Positions 58,878 to 64,000 of a stretch of DNA of 64,000 bases are shown here, piece after piece (the stretch's first letter is position 1; each line of letters starts with the position of its first letter). The position numbers and the translations under genes are program-made. The stretch is from assembly GCF_030269445.1 (NCBI RefSeq), contig NZ_BSTJ01000013.1, positions 265,848 to 329,847 of the forward strand, given 5' to 3'. The notes under the pieces are model-generated. The model was given only the letters and a program-made list of their open reading frames with translations. It did not search any database and had not been told where the DNA came from. The DNA is from Actinoallomurus iriomotensis. GTDB lineage: Bacteria > Actinomycetota > Actinomycetes > Streptosporangiales > Streptosporangiaceae.

Positions 58878-59684
58878 GTGAGCGACCTCCAGGGAGCGGC
58901 GGACGGGCGCAAGCCGGTCTTCGGCGCCGAGCGGCGCGTGCGGATCCTCGAACTCCTCCGCGCGAACGGCACCCTGTCGCTGCGGCAGCTCGCCGAGGCC
59001 GTGCAGTCGTCGGAGGTCACCGTACGCCGCGACGTGCGGGCGCTGGAGGCCGACGGCCTGATCGACCGCCACCACGGCGGCGCGTCCCTGCCCGGCGAGC
59101 TGTCCCGCGAGCCGACCCACCTGCAGAAGGCGCAGGTGGCCAAGGCGGAGAAGGCGGCCATCGCCGACCTGGCCGTGGCGCTCGTCGAGGACGGCGACGC
59201 CGTGGTGATCGGACCGGGCACCACGACGCAGGCGCTCGCCCAGCGGCTGACCGGCCACACCGACCTGACGGTGGTCACCAACTCCCTGCTCGTGGCGCAG
59301 GCCCTGTCGGCGTCGCCGCGCATCGAGGTGGTGATGACCGGCGGCATGCTGCGGGGCCCCGTCCAGGCCCTGGTCGGCAGCGCCGCGGAACGCTCACTCG
59401 CGGGCCTGCGCACGCGCCGCGCGTTCATCTCCGGCAACGGCCTCACCGCCGAACGCGGCCTGTCCACGCCGAACATGCAGGTCGCCAGCACGGACAAGGC
59501 CCTCGCCGCGTCGGCGGAGGAGGTCGTCGTGCTGGCGGACCACACCAAGATCGGCGTGAACACCATGGTCCAGACGGTCCCCGCCGACGAGATCGCCCAC
59601 CTGGTCACCGGCGACGCGGCCCCGCAGGAGGAGCTCTACGAACTGAGCGCCCGCGGCGTCCGCCTCCACGTCGCCCGCCTCTGA
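58878..59684 (+). CDS. DeoR/GlpR-family sugar-metabolism regulator
   Basis: This 268-residue repressor-type protein has an N-terminal DeoR helix-turn-helix (RRVRILELLRANGTLSLRQL then AEAVQSSEVTVRRDVRALEA) and a C-terminal DeoRC sugar-phosphate sensor (GPGTTTQALAQRLTG, NSLLVAQALSASPRIEVVMT). GTG 58878 (GGGGAG site) is preferred to GTG 58866. Its regulon is not adjacent; the sugar ABC ATPase at the right edge is a possible target. Confidence 0.92.
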   Translation: MSDLQGAADGRKPVFGAERRVRILELLRANGTLSLRQLAEAVQSSEVTVRRDVRALEADGLIDRHHGGASLPGELSREPTHLQKAQVAKAEKAAIADLAVALVEDGDAVVIGPGTTTQALAQRLTGHTDLTVVTNSLLVAQALSASPRIEVVMTGGMLRGPVQALVGSAAERSLAGLRTRRAFISGNGLTAERGLSTPNMQVASTDKALAASAEEVVVLADHTKIGVNTMVQTVPADEIAHLVTGDAAPQEELYELSARGVRLHVARL

Positions 59685-59687
59685 CCG

Positions 59688-59710
59688 CCGGGCGGCCCTG
59701 GCCCGCCCGG
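59688..59710. terminator. Bidirectional hairpin between DeoR and MarR genes
   Basis: An eight-base-pair GC-only stem (59688-59695 with 59703-59710) lies between the two convergent genes. Confidence 0.5.
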
Positions 59711-59726
59711 GAGGCAGGGCGGCGTG

Positions 59727-60224
59727 TCATCGCCGGCGGCGAGGCGCCGCCGAACGGGGCGGCGCCGAACGCATGTGGTCGCGCACCGGCGACAACAGTT
59801 CGGCGAGAGCCTCGGTGTCCCGGCGCGACAGCGGCGCGAAGAGCTGGTGCCTGAGGACCTCGGTATGGCCGGGAAGCACCTTGGCGAGCAGCGCCCGCCC
59901 GGCATCGGTGATCGCGACCGTGACGCCCCGCTCGTCGTCCGCTGAGGGCGTACGCGTGACCAGGCCCGCCTTTTCGAGCAGCCCTGCCTGGTAGGTCAAC
60001 CCGCTGCGGCTGTAGACGACGCCGTCGGCCAGGTCGGTCATGCGTTCTCTGCCGGTCGGCGAGTCGAGGCCGAGCCGCGCCAGGAGCTGGAACTGCACGT
60101 AGCTCAGATCGCCGGCCTCGCGCAGCTGCTGCTCGACCGCGTGCCGAAGCAGACCCGCCACGTCCATGAGAGCGAAGTACGCACCCAGCTGGACGGCGTC
60201 CAGCGGCTCCGGTGTGTCAGGCAT
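59727..60224 (-). CDS. MarR-family regulator
   Basis: This 165-residue winged-helix repressor has DLADGVVYSRSGLTYQAGLL as recognition helix region and DERGVTVAITDAGRALL as the wing. It likely autoregulates and controls the divergent oxidoreductase through the palindromes between the two genes. The C-terminal tail is Arg/Pro-rich. Loss of repression probably follows binding of an electrophile or phenolic compound. Confidence 0.92.
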   Translation of the reverse strand: MPDTPEPLDAVQLGAYFALMDVAGLLRHAVEQQLREAGDLSYVQFQLLARLGLDSPTGRERMTDLADGVVYSRSGLTYQAGLLEKAGLVTRTPSADDERGVTVAITDAGRALLAKVLPGHTEVLRHQLFAPLSRRDTEALAELLSPVRDHMRSAPPRSAAPRRRR

Positions 60225-60241
60225 GGCACGACCTTACCAGT

Positions 60242-60315
60242 TGCTTCATTTTCGAAGCACTTGCTTCAACTTCGAAGCACTGCTACGTTGACCGAAGTGC
60301 TTCGAGTTCGAAGCA
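60242..60315. promoter_or_regulatory. Three MarR operator palindromes over the oxidoreductase promoter
   Basis: The 18-base palindrome TGCTTCnnnTTCGAAGCA occurs at 60242-60259, 60262-60279 and 60298-60315 (centres 20 and 36 bases apart, close to whole helical turns). A TTGCTT (60261-60266) and TACGTT (60284-60289) pair with a 17-base spacer lies across the second copy. A bound MarR dimer would thus occlude the promoter of the divergent gene and that of marR. Confidence 0.85.
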
Positions 60316-60343
60316 CCTACCGATCGAGAGTGAGGCCCTCACG

Positions 60344-61288
60344 ATGAAGGCGGTTCGCTTCCACGAGTACGGCGACCCTGACGTCCTCCGCTACGAGGAC
60401 GTCGACGAGCCCGTCCCCGGCACCGGGCAGGTGCGGGTGCGCGTCGCCGCGACGACGTTCAACGGCGTCGATGGCAACATCCGCGCGGGTTTCATGCAGG
60501 ACCCGATGCCCCTGACCCTGCCGCACATCCCCGGGCTGGACGTCGCCGGAACGGTCGACGCACTCGGCGAAGGCGTCCGCGGCCTTGAGGTCGGTGACCG
60601 GGTGGTCGGCTTCCTGCCGTTCGTCGACGACGGCGCCTCGGCGGAGTACGTCCTCGCGCCGGCCGAGATCCTGGCACCGGCTCCGACGAGCATCCCGCTC
60701 GCCGACGCGGCCGCGCTGCCCCTGGTCGGTCTCACCGCGTGGCAGGCTCTGTTCGACCACGCCGAGCTGAAGGCCGGGCAGCGGATCCTGATCAGCGGCG
60801 CCGGCGGCGCCGTGGGCGGCTACGCGGTACAGCTGGCCAAGGCTGCCGGCGCCCACGTGATCGCCACCGGCAGCCCCCGCAGCGGCGACCGCCTCAAGGC
60901 GGCGGGTGCCGACGAGGTCATCGACCACACCGCCACCGAGGTGACCACCGCCGTGACCGAGCCGGTCGACGTCCTGCTCAACCTCGCGCCGATCACTCCC
61001 GCCGAGTTCGCGGCGCTGGCCACCCTGGTCCGCGACGGCGGCGTCGTGGTCAGCGCCACCGTGTGGATGCCCGCCCCGGCCGACGAGGAGCGGGGCGTGC
61101 GAGCGATCGACCTCTTCGTCCGCAGCGACGCGGGGCAACTGTCGGAACTCGTGGCGCGCGTGGACCGCGGCGAGCTGACCGTCGACGTCGCCGAGCGCGT
61201 CTCGCTGACAGACCTGGCGTCGATCCACGCCCGGGCCGCCGCGGGGACGCTCTCGGGCAAGGTCATCGTCCTCCCGGCCGGCGCCTGA
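60344..61288 (+). CDS. NADP-dependent quinone/enone oxidoreductase (MDR family)
   Basis: This 314-residue medium-chain reductase opens MKAVRFHEYGDPDVLRYEDV and has the Rossmann site ILISGAGGAVGGYAVQLAKA, with AHVIATGSPRSGDRLKAAGA following. It lacks the zinc Cys cluster. ATG 60344 is chosen since upstream in-frame codons overlap the MarR operators. It is the evident target of the MarR repressor and probably detoxifies quinones or reactive enones. It converges with a membrane-protein gene and overlaps it by 26 bases. Confidence 0.93.
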   Translation: MKAVRFHEYGDPDVLRYEDVDEPVPGTGQVRVRVAATTFNGVDGNIRAGFMQDPMPLTLPHIPGLDVAGTVDALGEGVRGLEVGDRVVGFLPFVDDGASAEYVLAPAEILAPAPTSIPLADAAALPLVGLTAWQALFDHAELKAGQRILISGAGGAVGGYAVQLAKAAGAHVIATGSPRSGDRLKAAGADEVIDHTATEVTTAVTEPVDVLLNLAPITPAEFAALATLVRDGGVVVSATVWMPAPADEERGVRAIDLFVRSDAGQLSELVARVDRGELTVDVAERVSLTDLASIHARAAAGTLSGKVIVLPAGA

Positions 61289-62225
61289 CGTCTCGGGTGC
61301 GGAGCCAGTACGAGCGGGCGGTGAGGGCCAGGGCCACGCCGTACAGGCCGAAGGCGCCGAGGCCGATCCAGCTCACCAGCAGGGCGTCCGCCGAGCTGGG
61401 GAAGTCGCCGCGCGGCACGGTCACGACGCCCGCCGTGCCGAGGGCGGCGTAGCCGACGCCGGCGATCCCGTACGGGGCCAGCGTCGCGGCGCCGAGCAGC
61501 GCGGGCGTCAGCGGCAGCCAGCGGGGCACCCGCCGCCCGCGCAGCCCGAGAGCCCAGTGCGGGAACCGCAGTCCCCACGGATACACCAGCCCGAAGATCA
61601 GGAAGATGCCGAGCGCGGCGAGCAGCGCGGTGGCGTCCACGCCCCACGACTCCAGCGTGAGCCACATGCCGGAGGCACCGTTGCGCCGGGACACGGCGAG
61701 CACCCGCGCCCGGTCCATGCCCGCGAACGTGCCACCCGCCGCCCAGACCATCTTCATCGCCGCGTACGGGACGAACGCCAGCGCCCCGGCCCAGGCGGCC
61801 GCCCGTACGCGCCGGGAGGCCGGCGCGGGCGGACCGGCCGCCGCCGTGGATCCGGCCGGCCGGGGACGGTGGGCGGACACGGCGAGCAGGACCGCGCCGG
61901 CCGCGGCCAGCGCGTGGCCGGCGGCCGCCGCCGCGCCGTCCACGCCCTCGCCGAAGACCAGCGTGATCACGTCCATCAACAGCCCGAACGCGCACGCGGC
62001 GGAGAGCCCACAGGCTCCCCACAGCGGTACACGCGCACGGCAGAGGATCGCCACGGCCGCCACCCCGGCCACCGCGACCACGGCCCAGTCGGCTCCGGCC
62101 GGTCCGGGACGCGGACCCCGATGGAACAGCGGCGTCCCGGTCAACGCGCAGACCAGCCCGAACCCGCCGTACACCGCCGCCCACGCGAGCCCGACCGGCC
62201 TCACCCACGCTCGTTCGTTCGTCAC
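61263..62225 (-). CDS. Uncharacterised multi-pass membrane protein, 320 aa
   Basis: GTG 62225 starts the product (VTNERAWVRPVGLAWAAVYGG). It has about eight hydrophobic helices, for example FGLLMDVITLVFGEGVDGA with GHALAAAGAVLLAVS, and FGLVYPWGLRFPHWALGLRG. I do not recognise a functional family. Its 3' end overlaps the convergent oxidoreductase by 26 bases, so the two messages are antisense to each other at their ends. Confidence 0.75.
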   Translation of the reverse strand: MTNERAWVRPVGLAWAAVYGGFGLVCALTGTPLFHRGPRPGPAGADWAVVAVAGVAAVAILCRARVPLWGACGLSAACAFGLLMDVITLVFGEGVDGAAAAAGHALAAAGAVLLAVSAHRPRPAGSTAAAGPPAPASRRVRAAAWAGALAFVPYAAMKMVWAAGGTFAGMDRARVLAVSRRNGASGMWLTLESWGVDATALLAALGIFLIFGLVYPWGLRFPHWALGLRGRRVPRWLPLTPALLGAATLAPYGIAGVGYAALGTAGVVTVPRGDFPSSADALLVSWIGLGAFGLYGVALALTARSYWLRTRDVRRRPGGR

Positions 62226-62467
62226 GCCCCCAACGCTGGCGGCCCGCGGCCGGGAGCGTCTCCCCTCTTCAGGGGATCCGCATCCCCTGAACGGGCGATC
62301 CGCGCGCCGGGGGTGGGGGTGGTCGGCCCGGAGAACGAGCACCCGACCGCCGCCCGGTCCGCGGCCGGAGGAACACCTGACCGGAGCCGGTTGACCGGAG
62401 GCGATCGGAGGGGCAACTATTCCTCTGTCAGGGGGCGACCGGTCCGGGCGAGCGCGGGAGGACTCTC

Positions 62468-63988
62468 GTGGTACGACCAGCCCTCGAGGCCGCGGCGATC
62501 GTCAAGGGCTTCTCCGGCGTGCTCGCCCTCGATCACGTCTCGCTGACCCTCGCCCCCGGTGAGGTGCACGCGCTCGCCGGGGAGAACGGCGCCGGCAAGT
62601 CGACCCTCGTGAAGATCCTCACCGGCGTGCAGCGGCCCGACGGCGGGCGGCTGCGCCGCGACGGCGAGCCACTCGTCCTCGACGGTCCGCTCGGCGCGCG
62701 GCGCGCCGGCATCCGGGGCGTTCATCAGGACGACAGCCTCATCCCCTCGATGAGCATCGCCCGCAACCTGTTCCTCGGCGAGGAGCCGCGCGGGCGGTTC
62801 GGCCTCATCGACACCGCGCGGATGCACCACCGGGCCGCCGAGATCCTCGCCGCGTACGGCCTGCGCGCCGATCCGCGGCGTCCCCTGGCCTCGCTCGGCG
62901 CGGGCGCGCAGAAGCTCGTCGCCCTCGCCCGCGCCGTCGCGGCGGGCGCCCGCGTCATCGTGCTGGACGAGCCCACCGCCGTGATGGAGCCGCCCGAGAT
63001 CGAGATCCTCTTCCGGGTGATCGAGGAGCAGCGCGCACGGAACCGGTCGGTGCTCTACGTGAGCCACCGGCTCGAGGAGCTGTACGAGATCTGCGACCGG
63101 GTCACGCTGCTGCGCGAGGGCAGGGTCGTGCACACCGGCCCGCTGACCGCGCTCGCCCGCGCCGGCCTGGTCTCGCTCATGCTCGGCCGGCCGCCCGTAC
63201 GGCTCCCGGCGGCGCACCCCGGGGAGGCGCACGAGCGGCCGGACGACCCGCCGTACCTGCGCGCCACCGGGCTGACCCGGCGGCACGCGCTGGCCGACGT
63301 CTCGATCGAGCTGCGCCAGGGCGAGGTGCTCGGGCTCGGCGGGCTGCTCGGCGCCGGGCGCACGGAGACCGCCAAGGCCATCGCGGGCGCGCTGACGCTC
63401 GACGCCGGGCAGGTCACGGTCGCGGGCGCGCCGCTGCGCAACCGGTCCATCACCGGCGCCATCCGCGCCGGCGTCAGCCTGCTCCCGGAGAACCGCAAGG
63501 CCGAGGGCATCATCGGCAGCCTGTCGATCCGCGACAACATCAGCCTGGCCGCGCTGCCCCGGCTGTCGCGGTTCGGGGTCGTGTCGACGGCGCGCATCGA
63601 CCGGATCGTCGAGACGTTCATGCGGCGGCTGCAGATCAAGGCGGCCTCGCCGCAGCAGCGGGTGGACGAGCTGTCCAGCGGCAACCAGCAGAAGGTGCTG
63701 CTGGCCCGCTGGCTCGCGATGCAGCCGAAGGTGCTGCTGCTCGACGAGCCGACCCGCGGCATCGACGTCGGCGCCAAGGCGCAGCTCCAGGACCTGCTGG
63801 ACGAGCTGGCCGTCGGCGGCCTCGCCATCCTGCTGATCTCCTCCGACCTGGAGGAGCTGGTCGGCGGCTGCGACCGCGTCGTCGTGCTGCGCGACGGAGC
63901 GGTCGCGGCCGAGCTGACCGGGCCGGAGGTCACCGAGGAGGGCATCATCGCCGCGATGGCCTCGGCGCGGGCGCCGGGCGGGGCGTGA
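62468..63988 (+). CDS. RbsA/MglA-like sugar ABC transporter ATP-binding protein
   Basis: This 506-residue protein carries two fused ABC domains. The first has Walker A GENGAGKSTLVKILTGV and Walker B VIVLDEPTAVM, but its signature is degenerate (LGAGAQKLVALARAV). The second has a degenerate Walker A (GLLGAGRTETAKAIAG) but a good signature LSSGNQQKVLLARWL and LLLDEPTRGIDVGAKA. This asymmetry is typical of RbsA-type sugar importers. GTG 62468 has a GGGAGGA site. The permease and binding protein would follow beyond the right edge. Confidence 0.94.
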   Translation: MVRPALEAAAIVKGFSGVLALDHVSLTLAPGEVHALAGENGAGKSTLVKILTGVQRPDGGRLRRDGEPLVLDGPLGARRAGIRGVHQDDSLIPSMSIARNLFLGEEPRGRFGLIDTARMHHRAAEILAAYGLRADPRRPLASLGAGAQKLVALARAVAAGARVIVLDEPTAVMEPPEIEILFRVIEEQRARNRSVLYVSHRLEELYEICDRVTLLREGRVVHTGPLTALARAGLVSLMLGRPPVRLPAAHPGEAHERPDDPPYLRATGLTRRHALADVSIELRQGEVLGLGGLLGAGRTETAKAIAGALTLDAGQVTVAGAPLRNRSITGAIRAGVSLLPENRKAEGIIGSLSIRDNISLAALPRLSRFGVVSTARIDRIVETFMRRLQIKAASPQQRVDELSSGNQQKVLLARWLAMQPKVLLLDEPTRGIDVGAKAQLQDLLDELAVGGLAILLISSDLEELVGGCDRVVVLRDGAVAAELTGPEVTEEGIIAAMASARAPGGA

Positions 63989-64000
63989 TCCCGCCGCCTC

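Overview
The window comes from the chromosome of a high-GC actinomycete, most likely a Streptosporangiales/Thermomonosporaceae-type relative of Actinomadura. The evidence is GC-rich third codon positions throughout, a cvnABCD conservon, class II DAHP synthase, baeRF (Rv2629-like) proteins, Lipoprotein_15 lipoproteins, ydaO-type riboswitches on wall hydrolases, and many GTG or apparently leaderless starts. I see no rRNA, tRNA, CRISPR array or prophage. The exact genus is not established.

Layout. 1-9.2 kb holds housekeeping and lipoprotein genes: two Lipoprotein_15 paralogues, an M50-type protease, a DegT-type aminotransferase, a TPR protein, a PdxH-like gene that has lost its N-terminal part, and class II DAHP synthase. 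9.2-12.3 kb holds two peptidoglycan hydrolases (NlpC/P60 and CHAP), each behind its own c-di-AMP riboswitch, with a decayed SDR dehydrogenase between them. 12.8-24.3 kb is one minus-strand operon and the most interesting part of the window. It encodes GrpE, a lid-less Hsp70, a small proline-rich repeat protein, a 909-residue Fn3-like protein, a zinc-ribbon GTPase, a GAP1-like protein and a membrane GTPase, with a quinone oxidoreductase last. 24.4-29.1 kb has an orphan promoter plus perfect hairpin (possible sRNA) and the conservon.

29.4-37 kb is a polyamine uptake and catabolism operon: CbiX-like protein, two substrate-binding lipoproteins, ATPase, two permeases and an aminobutyraldehyde-type dehydrogenase. 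38.1-40.1 kb is an uncharacterised protein paired with an XRE-ImmA/IrrE protease. 40.4-41.4 kb encodes a fulvocin C-related, cysteine-rich protein fused to a thioredoxin-like domain. It is followed by a 1.34-kb IS5-type element that carries a passenger gene. 43-50 kb has two Ser/Thr kinases, a secreted C15-peptidase relative with Ser in place of the catalytic Cys, a MetE-like methyltransferase and an RHH-ClpN fusion. 50.2-54.8 kb is a MoxR-VWA pair with two baeRF paralogues and a DUF3099-like membrane peptide.

54.9-64 kb contains a HAD hydrolase, an ECF sigma factor with an uncharacterised partner, a Tat-exported phospholipase C-like protein, a DeoR regulator, a MarR regulator with three operator copies facing an oxidoreductase, a membrane protein, and an RbsA-like sugar ABC ATPase at the right edge. 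Convergent gene pairs are repeatedly separated by long perfect GC-rich hairpins that look like bidirectional terminators.
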